From CAINVV01 sp964506325 (GTDB taxonomy: Bacteria > Bacteroidota > Bacteroidia > Bacteroidales > Prolixibacteraceae): a stretch of DNA of 64,000 bases. The position numbers and the translations under genes were made by a program. The DNA lies in assembly GCA_964506325.1 (NCBI GenBank), contig CAZDLO010000001.1:88059-152058 (forward strand). The letters run 5' to 3'. This document shows positions 18,321-27,613 of the stretch, one piece after another; within the stretch, counting starts at the first letter, position 1, and every line of letters begins with the position of its first letter. The notes beneath the pieces are model-generated. The model had not been told where the DNA came from and did no database searches. It saw nothing but the letters and a program-made list of their open reading frames with translations.

Positions 18321-20321
18321 GTGAAATATACATGGCAACCGGCTTTAATGAAAGATATTAAAGGGCGAATTCTATTGGAAGAAGATCTGCGAAAAAGTGA
18401 AGCGGGTTATCAAATGCTATTTGAAAACACGCCTGAGGCAGTTCTGCTAACAACTGTTGACGGGATGATTCTTAATGCGAATCCTGCCGCCTGTCAGATG
18501 TTTGGCCGGACCATAGATGAACTTTGCCAGGTTGGTCAGAATGGAATTTTTGAGTCCGGTGATTCCAGGTTGGCTGATGCCCTGGAGAGCAGGTCCTACA
18601 AAGGAAAATTCTTTGGAGAACTTCTAGCGCTGAGCCGCGACGGAACAAGGTTCCCGGTTGAGGTTTCCTCCTCTGTTTTTGCAGACGTAGATGGGAATGA
18701 ACTTGCCAGTATAGTTATCCGGAATATCTCAGAACGGAGGAAATCAGAGGAAAACCTGAGGGAAAGTGAAAGTTTGCTGGAGGTCTTCTTTTCTCAATCG
18801 TCGGAAGGATTTTTTTTCATGATGATCGATGAACCTGTCGAGTGGAATGAAACCATCGACAAGGATAAAACAATTGAATATGTATTCTCCCATCAGCGTG
18901 TCACGAAGGTTAACGATGCAATGCTGGACCAGTACCGCGCTTCCAGGGAGAATTTTCTGAATCTGACCCCCAATGATTTTTTTGCCCATGACCTGGATTT
19001 TGGGAAGAGAGTCTGGCGACAGTTTTTTGACTCCGGAAAACTTCATTTTGAATCCTCGGAAAGAAGGTTTGACGGTTCCCAGATGTACATAGAAGTCGAT
19101 TATATCTGCGTTTACGATTCAAGAAACAGAATATCGGGACATTTTGGAATTCAACGGGATATCACTGAGCGCAATCGTGCAGATAAAATGTTGATCAATT
19201 CAGAGAGCAGATACCGTACACATATTCAAAAAACACCACTGGCAGCCATCGAATGTGACAGGGAATTTCGTTTGACCAGCTGGAATCCCGCCGCAGAGGA
19301 AATTTTTGGTTATAGCGAGGAAGAGGCAATAGGAAAGAATTCCAATTTAATCGTTGCTGATAATAAAGTTTTTTATGTCAGCAAAATATTACAGCAAGTT
19401 GTCGATAATGGGATTACATCCATCCATACGCTTGAGAATAAAACCAGGGAGGGAAAAATTATTACCTGCGAATGGTATTATAGTCCACTGTTCGCAACAG
19501 ACGGCTCTACCACAGGTATGGCCGCTTTTGCGATAAATATCACTGAACGGATTGAGGCAGAAAAGTCGCTGAAAGAGAATGAGGTGCGTTTGGGCGACCT
19601 CAACGCAACCAAGGATAAATTCTTTTCAATCATTGCCCATGATCTTAAAAGCCCGTTCAATGCCACCATGGGTTACAGCACACTGCTGTTAGAACAAATT
19701 AAGGCCAAAGACTATGATGGTATCGAGGAATATGCAGAATCAATTCAGAAATCCTCACAAAGAGCCATAGACCTGCTTAAGAACCTGCTTGAATGGTCAC
19801 GTTCCCAGACAGGCCGTATGTCGTTTAATCCGGAATACCTGGACATGGCACCTTTAATCAATGATACTGCTGAACTGCTTAAAGATTCAGCCATTCAGAA
19901 GTCGATCTCAATTGCCAAGAAAATTCCAGCCAGTGTCAAGGTATTTGGAGACAAGGATATGATCAACGCCATTTTGAGAAACCTGATTTCCAATGCCGTC
20001 AAATTTACCCATCCGGGTGGAATGATACAGATTTCTGCTGAGCAACAACCTGATGACTGGATGATCTCCGTTAATGACAATGGAGTAGGAATCAGGAAAA
20101 ATGACATTGAGAAATTATTCAAAATGGAGGAAACTCATTCTACATATGGAACTCAGAATGAGGTTGGTACAGGCCTGGGCCTGCTTCTTGCCAAGGAATT
20201 TGTCACCAAGCATGGAGGTAAAATCTGGGTGGAAAGCGAAGCTGGCAAAGGGAGTACATTCTTCTTTACTATTCCTCGGGTATCACTTTTACCGCGCTAT
20301 AAACCCAATGATTTTGCCTGA
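18321..20321 (+). CDS. multi-PAS sensor histidine kinase (orphan)
   Basis: A 666-residue kinase without membrane helices, so probably cytoplasmic. It has PAS domains at about 25-140, 150-285 (divergent, with an insert) and 295-415, then HisKA with FFSIIAHDLKSPFNA (phospho-histidine about 439) and a HATPase domain with NLISNAVKF (N-box), DNGVGI and GTGLGLLLAKEF (G boxes). The start is a GTG at 18321; the next candidate is the ATG at 18348. AAGGAAA a few bases before the GTG gives mild support for it. No response regulator is adjacent. It converges with a similar kinase gene at 20430-22649. Confidence 0.88.
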   Translation: MKYTWQPALMKDIKGRILLEEDLRKSEAGYQMLFENTPEAVLLTTVDGMILNANPAACQMFGRTIDELCQVGQNGIFESGDSRLADALESRSYKGKFFGELLALSRDGTRFPVEVSSSVFADVDGNELASIVIRNISERRKSEENLRESESLLEVFFSQSSEGFFFMMIDEPVEWNETIDKDKTIEYVFSHQRVTKVNDAMLDQYRASRENFLNLTPNDFFAHDLDFGKRVWRQFFDSGKLHFESSERRFDGSQMYIEVDYICVYDSRNRISGHFGIQRDITERNRADKMLINSESRYRTHIQKTPLAAIECDREFRLTSWNPAAEEIFGYSEEEAIGKNSNLIVADNKVFYVSKILQQVVDNGITSIHTLENKTREGKIITCEWYYSPLFATDGSTTGMAAFAINITERIEAEKSLKENEVRLGDLNATKDKFFSIIAHDLKSPFNATMGYSTLLLEQIKAKDYDGIEEYAESIQKSSQRAIDLLKNLLEWSRSQTGRMSFNPEYLDMAPLINDTAELLKDSAIQKSISIAKKIPASVKVFGDKDMINAILRNLISNAVKFTHPGGMIQISAEQQPDDWMISVNDNGVGIRKNDIEKLFKMEETHSTYGTQNEVGTGLGLLLAKEFVTKHGGKIWVESEAGKGSTFFFTIPRVSLLPRYKPNDFA

Positions 20322-20429
20322 AAGGGTACAACCCTGTAAGCTGGTATCCGCCCGGTAGGGGTGCAAAAAGCAAAAGTTCATAACATCCACAGTAAAATGC
20401 CGGCACCAGGTCTTGGCTTAGTCCAATGT

Positions 20430-22649
20430 TCATGATTCGGGTTCATTTCTGGGGATTGAAAAGGTAAACCTGCTTCCTTTTCCAACCACACTTTCAACCC
20501 TGATGCTTCCACCGTTTTTCTCTACAAAATCCTTGCACAAAACCAGGCCCAACCCTGATCCCTTTTCGAAATTTGTTCCAAGGGTTGTATAAAATGAATT
20601 TGAGGCAAATAAGTTTTCGGCTACTTCTTTTTTTATGCCAACACCGCTGTCTGCAATTTCAACTTCTACAAAGTCTCCGGCATCCAGTAAATTGATTGTA
20701 ATGGATCCCCTTTCACTGGTAAATTTAATGGCATTGGAAATTAGATTTCTGACTACCAGGTCGATTGAATTTCTGTCTGCAAATACAGAAACATTTTCCC
20801 TGCTATTTACAGACAGGGATATTGATTTCTGAAGCGAAGAGGAGGAAAGCAAATCAATATTACTGTCAATTACTTCCTTGATATTGAAGTAAGCAGGCTC
20901 TAAACTGATTCTGCCTGACTGTCCTGATGCCCAGCTTAATAGATTTTCCAGCAAGTTATAAGCAGTTCTGGAACCTTGAAGAAGGGCATTCAGCAAAACA
21001 CTTTTCTCAGTTTCGTCCAGGTTTCCTTCGTCAGTCAGCAACTCCAGGATTGGTCCAAAACTCCCAATGGAGCTTCGAAGGTCATGGCCAATGATAGAGA
21101 ACAGTTTATCCTTCGTTTGATTGGCTGCTTTTAACTTTGCTTCACTGTCGATCAGATCATCATTTATTCTTTTCTTTTCAGTAATGTCTTCCTTAACAGC
21201 CACATAATTTATTATCCTCCCGGTTGAATCCATGATGGGTGATATCGAGGAAGATTCCCAGTAGAGGGTACCGTCTTTTTTCTTGTTGTGGAATGTACCG
21301 GACCATTGTTTTCCTGTGCTGATATTTTCCCAGAGTTGCTTATACTCTTGCTGATCAGTTTCTCCGGATTTTAATACCCTGGGATTTTGCCCCAGCAGTT
21401 CCTCCAGGGAATATCCGGTCGTTTCCACCGCCTTTGGGTTGGCATAAACAATTTTTCCCTCAAGGTCTGAGATGATAATGCTGACAGGGCTATGCTCAAC
21501 TGCAGTGGATAGTTTTCTCATCTCATCCTCTGCATGTTTACGGAAGCTGATGTCTCTTACCATGCTTTCTATTCCCAGCAAATTACCTTGTCCGTCTAAA
21601 AGGTTGAGGTTATTGATCGATGCCCATACCAATTCGTTGTTTTTATTCCTGAGCCTTAACTCGTAATCAAGCAATTCACCTTTCTCTTTTGCTTCCCGGA
21701 GCAAATCCTGGCGATCATTCTGGTCATAGTAAATATTCTGGACCAGTGTACCAAGAAGCTCCTCCCTTTCATAATGTAAAAACCTGCTGACAGATGGGCT
21801 GACTTCAAGGATCGTGCCCTCTATGTCTGTCAATACATAGATATCCTGCATGTTATGAAAAATCTGACGAAATTTTTGTTCCCTGTTTTCCAGAGCATCT
21901 TCATTTACTTTCCTCGCTGTGCTGTCATGGATTACTCCGATAGTCTGCCAGGTATTCTCTGTCTTGAAAACAGACAAGAAAATATCAACGGGAAATTCAT
22001 GGCCATTTTTGTGAGCGGCTGTAATTTCAATTTTTTTTTCGAAGGCTGTTCTCTGGTCGGAAGGTTCAAAGATTCCTGAAAATTCCTGATGTGCCAGCTG
22101 GCGTTTATCAGGAGCGATCAGTTGGTCGAGGCTCCTTCCAATTATCTCGCTTTTCGTGTACCCGAAAATGGCGGAAGCAGTTTCATTCCAGAAGAAAATT
22201 TCCCCCACATTGTTGAGCATGATGATGGCTTCACTGCAGGAGCCTGAAATCCTTTCAGAACTGTTCTTCCGGGTAAATATATCTCTTTTCGAACTTTGGT
22301 TTCTGCCAATTTCTCTGGCAACAGCGAAGATGGATCCATCTGCACCTGTCTGCCCCTTCCACTCCAGCCATTTGTAAGTGTTGTCTGAACATCTGTTCCT
22401 GGCGGCAAAGCTTATTGGTGCCTTTTCCCTGGACTGATGCTCAATTTTTTTTAATGTTGGACCAATGTCATCCGGATGCAGGTTCTTCATGAAATTTGTG
22501 CCTTCCAACTCATGCTGGGAATAACCGAGTACTGTTTCACATGCAGGATTCAGGGTAACGAAGTGTCCCTCCTTTGAAACGACACAAAACAAGTCTGGAC
22601 TTATTGCAAAAAAGACATTCATTGAGGTGTCAGGCATTTTTTCGTCCAT
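20430..22649 (-). CDS. multi-PAS sensor histidine kinase (orphan)
   Basis: A 739-residue soluble kinase with four PAS domains (about 8-115, 128-245, 255-370 and 375-495), each with PAS signatures such as LNPACETVLGYS, FWNETASAIFGYT and YANPKAVETTGYS, some with PAC segments. HisKA follows with LFSIIGHDLRSSIGS (histidine about 517), then HATPase with NLISNAIKF, DSGVGI and GSGLGLVLCKDF. It ends with FTFSIPR, like the convergent kinase, and the two kinase cores are clearly related. There is no receiver domain and no neighbouring regulator, so the phosphotransfer partner is elsewhere. The PAS array suggests redox, ligand or light sensing but no cofactor site is identifiable by eye. Confidence 0.9.
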   Translation of the reverse strand: MDEKMPDTSMNVFFAISPDLFCVVSKEGHFVTLNPACETVLGYSQHELEGTNFMKNLHPDDIGPTLKKIEHQSREKAPISFAARNRCSDNTYKWLEWKGQTGADGSIFAVAREIGRNQSSKRDIFTRKNSSERISGSCSEAIIMLNNVGEIFFWNETASAIFGYTKSEIIGRSLDQLIAPDKRQLAHQEFSGIFEPSDQRTAFEKKIEITAAHKNGHEFPVDIFLSVFKTENTWQTIGVIHDSTARKVNEDALENREQKFRQIFHNMQDIYVLTDIEGTILEVSPSVSRFLHYEREELLGTLVQNIYYDQNDRQDLLREAKEKGELLDYELRLRNKNNELVWASINNLNLLDGQGNLLGIESMVRDISFRKHAEDEMRKLSTAVEHSPVSIIISDLEGKIVYANPKAVETTGYSLEELLGQNPRVLKSGETDQQEYKQLWENISTGKQWSGTFHNKKKDGTLYWESSSISPIMDSTGRIINYVAVKEDITEKKRINDDLIDSEAKLKAANQTKDKLFSIIGHDLRSSIGSFGPILELLTDEGNLDETEKSVLLNALLQGSRTAYNLLENLLSWASGQSGRISLEPAYFNIKEVIDSNIDLLSSSSLQKSISLSVNSRENVSVFADRNSIDLVVRNLISNAIKFTSERGSITINLLDAGDFVEVEIADSGVGIKKEVAENLFASNSFYTTLGTNFEKGSGLGLVLCKDFVEKNGGSIRVESVVGKGSRFTFSIPRNEPES

Positions 22650-22877
22650 TTTGGGAAAGTAATATTTGCAATTCCGGAATCAAACAATGTTGAGGCCTTA
22701 TTCAGACCTCAAATATGCACTAAAATAACAAATTAGAAATCATAAAGTTTCAAAACCCGTCAGATTGCGGTTCAAATATCTCAGTGGGATAATTCATCCA
22801 TTTGTTTTTCCCGGAGAATTTGTTTCAGGGTATAAGGATTCCTGCCTTGAAGACGCCTGTTTTGGAGTGATTGAATG

Positions 22878-24188
22878 TCAAAATCTGAATTGCATCCTGA
22901 CAGTCATAATATCATCGGGCACATCTGAGGTGTAACCGTTTAACAGCGTCTTCTCGTTGAAGACCCTTGCATAATAAAGGATGAGTTTTACATTGTCATT
23001 AATATAATGAAGATAGCCGAATCCAAGTGTGCTGTACTTTATATTGGCCGATGTAAGGGTTGAACCGGCAGCTCCGATATCTTTGCCGCCTGCGCGTGTA
23101 TTCGGATCATACCAGTCATATTTAAGAATCAATTGGTGTTTTTCAGAGAACAGGCTATGGACCACATAAAAATAGGCACCGGAGAACTGCCTTACATAGT
23201 AGCCGTTTGTCCCTTGGAGCAGTTCGACTGGGGTCTCACTGCTGTTGATGGTTCCCGTTTGCTGACCAACAATAAACTCTGCCCGGAGTTCTGTTGAGCC
23301 GGCATTGTTTTTGATTTTCAACTGTGCATCAGATCCAAAATATACCCGGGGAGACTTTCTGAACAAGTTTGATGAACTTGAATCAACAACCGTGGTTATT
23401 GTTCCGTTAACCGTGCCTGTCGAATATTTGTAGCTGGTGTTTTGTGTTAATCCTCCTTGCAAGGTTGAGACCCCGGCAGAGAATTGGACCTTTTTTGAAA
23501 GGCTGACGGGTTTTGTGGAAATCCTGCCAATAAAATCTTTGATGTTGTCAAAATCACCCGTTGACAAAATTCCCTGTCCGTTAAATAAACCAATGTTCAC
23601 ATTAATTTTTTCCAGGAAATGGGAGTTCCTCCTGGAACCAAAACTTATCATGGCACCCAGGTCTCTTTCACCCTTCATCAGTGTTTGCGACATCCTGCCC
23701 CTTTCCGGCGATTCCCTGTCAGCACTGCTGTAATTCACTTCGTAACCAAAAGGACGGGCAAACATTCCTGTTGTAAAAGAGAACAGTTTAAACCTGTTCT
23801 CAAAAACCCTTCCCCAAACATCGCGTACCGTGAACCCTTTTTCACTTGCATCAAACTGGAACACAATCTGGACACCAGGTCCCCTGTTAGCGCCAAAATA
23901 AATATAATCAAAGCGAACCCTGCTTCGCCTCAGCATAAACCTTTTGCTGACGTTCTGACCAAAATCGCCTCCCTCAAAACTCTTTGTTCCTTCCATGCTG
24001 GCAATCTGGAATTGAGGCTGAATATAACCTCCGATCTTTAACCTGTCGAATCTTTTGTAAACACCCAGTATGCCCTTGCCTTCAATTTTTGTCGTATCAA
24101 CCATATCCATCAGAAACTGTCCATTCAATTTACCGGCTATAAACAGTAGAAGGAGGGTTAGGGTCAGGATCTTTCTTAGGGTTTTCAC
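22878..24188 (-). CDS. outer-membrane porin of the phosphate-selective O/P type
   Basis: A 436-residue protein with a signal peptide ending near AGKLNGQ. It then has alternating beta strands typical of a 16-stranded porin, including RFMLRRSRVRFDYIYFGANR, and it ends in a C-terminal phenylalanine (MTVRMQFRF), the usual outer-membrane insertion signal. The aligned segments LKIGGYIQPQFQ and VQIVFQFDASEKGFTVRDVW match the Porin_O_P family. Phosphate or another anion or small solute may be its substrate. The gene stands 228 bp upstream of the kinase gene and 234 bp downstream of a pentapeptide gene, all on the minus strand, so co-transcription is uncertain. Confidence 0.82.
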   Translation of the reverse strand: MKTLRKILTLTLLLLFIAGKLNGQFLMDMVDTTKIEGKGILGVYKRFDRLKIGGYIQPQFQIASMEGTKSFEGGDFGQNVSKRFMLRRSRVRFDYIYFGANRGPGVQIVFQFDASEKGFTVRDVWGRVFENRFKLFSFTTGMFARPFGYEVNYSSADRESPERGRMSQTLMKGERDLGAMISFGSRRNSHFLEKINVNIGLFNGQGILSTGDFDNIKDFIGRISTKPVSLSKKVQFSAGVSTLQGGLTQNTSYKYSTGTVNGTITTVVDSSSSNLFRKSPRVYFGSDAQLKIKNNAGSTELRAEFIVGQQTGTINSSETPVELLQGTNGYYVRQFSGAYFYVVHSLFSEKHQLILKYDWYDPNTRAGGKDIGAAGSTLTSANIKYSTLGFGYLHYINDNVKLILYYARVFNEKTLLNGYTSDVPDDIMTVRMQFRF

Positions 24189-24422
24189 TCTGGCAAAGTA
24201 TTAGTATGTAATTGCAAAGTAAAATAAAATGAGACTTGAATTTTGATTTTTTGAGATATATCAATGCATGAAGATCAGTAAGGTCAGAAAAGGCAGCCTG
24301 GAGAATGGATTACGAGCAGTCCCGACCCGGGCGGGTTAGTCAAAACTCCCCGCAGTAAAAATAAAGGGAATGATATGATTAATTTTTACAAAAGCGCTGA
24401 TTCAATGGAGACTGTAAGCCGC

Positions 24423-24968
24423 TTATTTCAGAGAACTGCTAAAATTGGTGTCAAACTGGTAACTTTCATCCAGGTAGGTGCTTTCGAGATTCGCTCCCTT
24501 AATATCAGCGTCTACAAGGAAGGCCCCTTCAAGGTTTGCCCCTGTAAGATCAGTATTGTTTAAATGAGCATTGGTGAGGTTGGCACCCATCAGGCTGGCT
24601 CCGCTTAAATTTGCCCCAACCAGGTTGGCATCGTCGAGTCTGGCAAGAATCAGGTTTGTTTCCCGGAGGTTTGCCTGGCTGAGATTGGCAAAACTGAGAT
24701 TGGTTTCGCTCAGATCGGCATTGCTCAGGTCGGCATTGCTCAGATCAGAGTTGCTCATATTGGCCCCACTGAGATTTGCTCCGCTCAGATCGGCATTGGC
24801 AAGGATAGCTCCATTAAGGATCGTTCCGCTCAGATCGGCACCACTTAGCCTGGCATTCAGAAGATTGGAATTGGCAAGGTATAAATTGCTTAAATTGCCT
24901 TTTCTTAAATCCAGCACTCCAATGGAGCCTCCTTTCAGGTATTCCGCAAGTTTTTTCTTATGAGTCAT
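24423..24968 (-). CDS. pentapeptide-repeat protein
   Basis: A 181-residue protein made almost wholly of A(D/N)L(S/X)X repeats from about residue 20 to 170 (for example LSGADLSGTILNGAILANAD). The repeat count of roughly thirty gives a right-handed quadrilateral beta-helix like that of Qnr and MfpA proteins, although no loop typical of Qnr is visible. There is no signal peptide. The function cannot be read from repeats alone; DNA mimicry and membrane or scaffold roles are all known in the family. At DNA level the coding strand has a 15-bp periodicity (24520-24900). A gene-free stretch lies upstream of its start. Confidence 0.88.
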   Translation of the reverse strand: MTHKKKLAEYLKGGSIGVLDLRKGNLSNLYLANSNLLNARLSGADLSGTILNGAILANADLSGANLSGANMSNSDLSNADLSNADLSETNLSFANLSQANLRETNLILARLDDANLVGANLSGASLMGANLTNAHLNNTDLTGANLEGAFLVDADIKGANLESTYLDESYQFDTNFSSSLK

Positions 24969-25418
24969 AAAAATTTATTTATTGCATTTCAAATGATTGT
25001 AAGCTCATTCTGGCTAAAGCGTCAGAATCCAAACTGCTATTGTACTGCCTGAATTCCTTTTTTCAAAAAACAGTGCAGATATTACTTTCTTCTTCACCGT
25101 ACCCGATAGTCCTTGTCAAAAAAGGTGCAGACCTTTACATTTTAAAGGAGGCCAATCTCTGCCTGATTATTTTCGGTCTGCCATTCCTCCCCCGCTCCCC
25201 TGAAGATGTTCTTATAAACTGTTCATAATTAGAGGAAAAATATCAATAATACAGGAAAAATAACAGCTCAATCCTATGGATACGCACAATGTTATCAACA
25301 AGGCTTGTTAACAAAATAATAATGCCATACATTTGAAATACAGATAAATACAACATAAAACTATCATAAGTATTCCTCGGATGCATTTGGGCTTTCAAAA
25401 ATCAGCATTTTTAGCAGC

Positions 25419-25458
25419 CTTGACAAGGCAGACATTGGTGCTCACCTGCCTTGTTGAG
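25419..25458. repeat. inverted repeat, 13-pair stem
   Basis: Bases 25419-25431 pair with 25446-25458 (core ACAAGGCAG against CTGCCTTGT, extended by two wobble and two Watson-Crick pairs) around a 14-nt loop. No T-run follows on either side, so this is not a typical terminator. Together with the next hairpin it may be part of a small structured RNA. Confidence 0.5.
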
Positions 25459-25479
25459 TGTACCGGCAGATATGAACAG

Positions 25480-25505
25480 GTTAACTCCGGTGCAAGGGAG
25501 TTAAC
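25480..25505. repeat. inverted repeat, perfect 9-bp stem
   Basis: GTTAACTCC at 25480-25488 is perfectly complementary to GGAGTTAAC at 25497-25505, with an 8-nt loop. There is no T-tract. It is 21 bp after the previous stem. Confidence 0.5.
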
Positions 25506-25712
25506 AGCCATGTGAAATGAATAACCGGGCAGATAATGTTACCGGCAGGAAGTGTCAGTGAATCAAGAAATGAACCATCCAGAGATCAGGCAGACAGAAT
25601 TTTTTGAATGTATTTTGTTCTTAGTATTTTTTTTTTAGTTTTGACAGAGTATATGAAAATCTGACTTTAGTCAGCTTTTTAGTTTATTTCGACTTTTTTC
25701 TTCTGCCTGATT

Positions 25713-25720
25713 TACTTTTG
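25713..25720 (+). promoter_or_regulatory. candidate -7 box for the TPR gene
   Basis: TACTTTTG fits the TAnnTTTG box of Bacteroidota sigma-ABfr promoters. The upstream half is weak (TTTC at 25687-25690, 22 bp away). The start codon at 25750 is about 30 nt after the box, a usual leader length. Confidence 0.4.
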
Positions 25721-25749
25721 TTTATTCTAACTACTTAAAATTGAAATGT

Positions 25750-26403
25750 ATGAAAAGGATTGCCTTTGTTTTGATCTTATCTTTTATTGTGGGAACAATT
25801 TTTGCCCAAGAGCATATAAAATTGCAGAATGCCGGTAATGATGCGTTAAAGGCCAAAGATTATGCAAAGGCACTGCAAACGTATGAAAAAGCAGATTCTG
25901 CCTGGGGGACCAATCCAAAGGATTATGCGATGTATTACAATTGCGCTTTTTGTTCCTTCCAAACCAAAGATTATGTCAGGGCGGTAAAATACTTTGATCT
26001 GTGTTATTCCAACAATTTCAAGCCTGAGGATGCTCTTTACAACAAGGCAATAGTGTACAAAATTCAGAAGAATAATGATGAGTACATGAAAGCGATCAAT
26101 GAAGGCTATGCCAAATACCCTCAAAATGCCAAATTCAAAGGAGATCTCTCCAAAACCTATTTTTCCGAAGGTGTCAGCAGATACAATAGTGGAAACACTA
26201 TTTTGAAGGGTGCTGTCGATAAAATAAATTCAAAAAAATTCAAGGATGCCAATGATCCGGGGTATAAGGCAGAGGTTGCAAAAGCCAAGAAGGAATTCAG
26301 TGATGCCATTCCATCTTTTGACAAGGCCATTGAACTGAATCCGGCAGACGCAAAGGCAGCTGAGATAAAAGCTGCGTGTGAGAAGCAGGTTAAAGCGCTG
26401 TAA
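25750..26403 (+). CDS. exported TPR-repeat protein
   Basis: A 217-residue protein with a signal peptide (KRIAFVLILSFIVGTIFAQ) and at least three tetratricopeptide units: about residues 25-60 (AGNDALKAKDYAKALQTYEKA), 60-100, and 165-215 (SDAIPSFDKAIELNPADAKA). The ATG at 25750 is chosen over an upstream in-frame TTG at 25741 because it opens directly into the signal. TPR proteins usually bring partner proteins together in the periplasm; none is evident nearby. It is followed by a long perfect inverted repeat that ends its transcript. Confidence 0.75.
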   Translation: MKRIAFVLILSFIVGTIFAQEHIKLQNAGNDALKAKDYAKALQTYEKADSAWGTNPKDYAMYYNCAFCSFQTKDYVRAVKYFDLCYSNNFKPEDALYNKAIVYKIQKNNDEYMKAINEGYAKYPQNAKFKGDLSKTYFSEGVSRYNSGNTILKGAVDKINSKKFKDANDPGYKAEVAKAKKEFSDAIPSFDKAIELNPADAKAAEIKAACEKQVKAL

Positions 26404-26459
26404 TATTTGAAATCCTTCTTCCTGTGCTGTTCGCCGGATCAAGAAGGCAAAGAATATTG

Positions 26460-26513
26460 CCCCACAAGAAAAATGGCTGAGATTGTAAGATTTCAGCCAT
26501 TTTTCTTGTGGGG
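26460..26513 (+). terminator. strong bidirectional terminator with a 21-bp perfect stem
   Basis: Bases 26460-26480 are a perfect reverse complement of 26493-26513. Counting G-U pairs, four more pairs close the stem to a GUAA loop (26485-26488), which fits the GNRA tetraloop class. An A-run lies in the left arm and a T-run in the right, so the inner part works as an intrinsic terminator in both directions, with an additional outer CCCCACAAG/CTTGTGGGG clamp. It lies 57 bp after the TPR gene. Confidence 0.85.
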
Positions 26514-26518
26514 AATGG

Positions 26519-26550
26519 CTTGTAAAAGGTAAGTATATTGTTTACATTTG
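26519..26550 (+). promoter_or_regulatory. Bacteroidota-type promoter for the small secreted protein
   Basis: CTTG at 26519-26522, a 20-bp spacer and TACATTTG at 26543-26550 match the -33 TTTG / -7 TAnnTTTG pattern well. The ATG at 26587 is about 36 nt after the box. The promoter begins 6 bp after the terminator of the previous gene. Confidence 0.6.
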
Positions 26551-26586
26551 TTGGTAATCAGACGATTTCACCTTAAACTCAAATTT

Positions 26587-27081
26587 ATGAATGCAAGAAA
26601 TTTTAAACTTATTTTCACATTATTATTTGTTATCTCCTCATTCATACTGCAGGCTCAGGAGTCTGTGTTTACAGGAGAATGGAAAATTAACAAGGAAAAA
26701 ACTGTTTTGCCACCAGGGCAGATATTCTTGTCAAGACTTACGATTAAAGTAGTGGGCGACAGTTTGCTGACCACCCGGACCTATGAGAATACGGACGGAC
26801 AGCAATATCCCTTTGTTGAAAATCTTACCCTTGACGGGAAAGAGAGTAAAATTATCATCTATGAGATGCCCAGGACTACCAAGGCCATCCGCTCCGCTTC
26901 TGAAGGAACCTTGATCCTCGACTCAAACACTACTTTCTACAGGGACGGTCAGGAAATTGTGCTGAATTCAAAAGAAACCTGGAAAATCGAATCAGGCGAT
27001 ATGCCGCTAACAATCAGCTTTACCAGCAAAATGGGGGACCGTGAGTTTCCCGGAATCCTCTACCTTGACAAGGTCAAATAG
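26587..27081 (+). CDS. small exported protein of unknown function
   Basis: A 164-residue protein started at the ATG at 26587, which opens into a signal peptide (NFKLIFTLLFVISSFILQAQ); a longer frame from a TTG at 26548 would overlap the promoter. After cleavage it reads like an all-beta, lipocalin-sized domain, with FTGEWKINKEKT near the start and EIVLNSKETWKIESG in the middle. Such 'growth-arrest or DUF'-type small domains are frequent in Bacteroidota but I cannot name the family. It stands alone between two terminators. Confidence 0.65.
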   Translation: MNARNFKLIFTLLFVISSFILQAQESVFTGEWKINKEKTVLPPGQIFLSRLTIKVVGDSLLTTRTYENTDGQQYPFVENLTLDGKESKIIIYEMPRTTKAIRSASEGTLILDSNTTFYRDGQEIVLNSKETWKIESGDMPLTISFTSKMGDREFPGILYLDKVK

Positions 27082-27160
27082 GAATTTTTCAAGTTCAGCC
27101 AGACCCTTTGGCAGGAACTAAATTGTGGAAATATTAATTCATTCCAGCAACCAACTTTTT

Positions 27161-27187
27161 AAGGCCGGGCATTTTGTGTCCGGCCTT
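27161..27187 (+). terminator. intrinsic terminator after the small secreted protein gene
   Basis: AAGGCCGG at 27161-27168 pairs with CCGGCCTT at 27180-27187 around an 11-nt loop and is followed by TTTATTTTT. It lies about 80 bp after the stop. Confidence 0.75.
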
Positions 27188-27613
27188 TTATTTTTGGCAA
27201 TCCTTGAAAACCGGCAATACAACAATGATCCGCAATTGAACCAATTTTCCTTCTTTTAATATTCTTTGCCTTTTCCTTTTAGTAAATATATTTATGTTTA
27301 ATAGTATATTTTTAGAACTGGTATGTAATGAATTTAAAGGGTTTTATACTAATGATTGTAAGTATTTTAGATAAGATTAATTTTAATAGAAAACTTATTA
27401 GTGGGTTTATTAAAAATGAAAGATGTTAAATAAAACTCATTTTTATTTATACAAATTCCACTTTTTATCGTATAAGAGGTTACTCTTACAAATAGTAAAC
27501 TGCAATCGGGCAACTGATTGCAAGAAAATGGAAATGCATCCAAAATATTGTTTGAAGCAGAGACTTTGATTGTGACCTGTTTATTTTCCGAATTTTAACC
27601 AAATTAATTTCAA
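27188..27613. other. AT-rich spacer without genes
   Basis: About 425 bp between a terminator and the S9 peptidase gene. The stretch is very AT-rich, with many A and T runs (27290-27480), and no coding signal, clear promoter box or hairpin of note. Confidence 0.5.

Larger units (their letters stand above)
24969..25749. other. gene-free region with two hairpins
   Basis: About 780 bp between the pentapeptide gene and a TPR gene. The longest frame here (25040-25228) has no homology-like motif or start context I would trust. Two clean stems are present (listed separately at 25419-25458 and 25480-25505). A short direct repeat, TACCGGCAG, occurs near 25461 and again near 25540. The remainder is AT-rich with no visible riboswitch signature. 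The TPR gene promoter candidate is near 25713. Confidence 0.55.

Noticed and set aside
24321..24340. A GC-rich hairpin (ACCCGGGCGGGT) downstream of the pentapeptide gene.
   Set aside because: The stem is five bp with a two-base loop and has no T-tract, so it is not a credible terminator.
24520..24900. A 15-bp periodicity that could be taken for a tandem-repeat or CRISPR array.
   Set aside because: The period matches the five-residue protein repeats, there are no spacers, and the frame encodes a pentapeptide protein.
24571..24963. A plus-strand frame of 130 codons rich in Leu, Arg and Ala.
   Set aside because: It is the antisense image of the pentapeptide repeats; the periodic composition comes from that gene.
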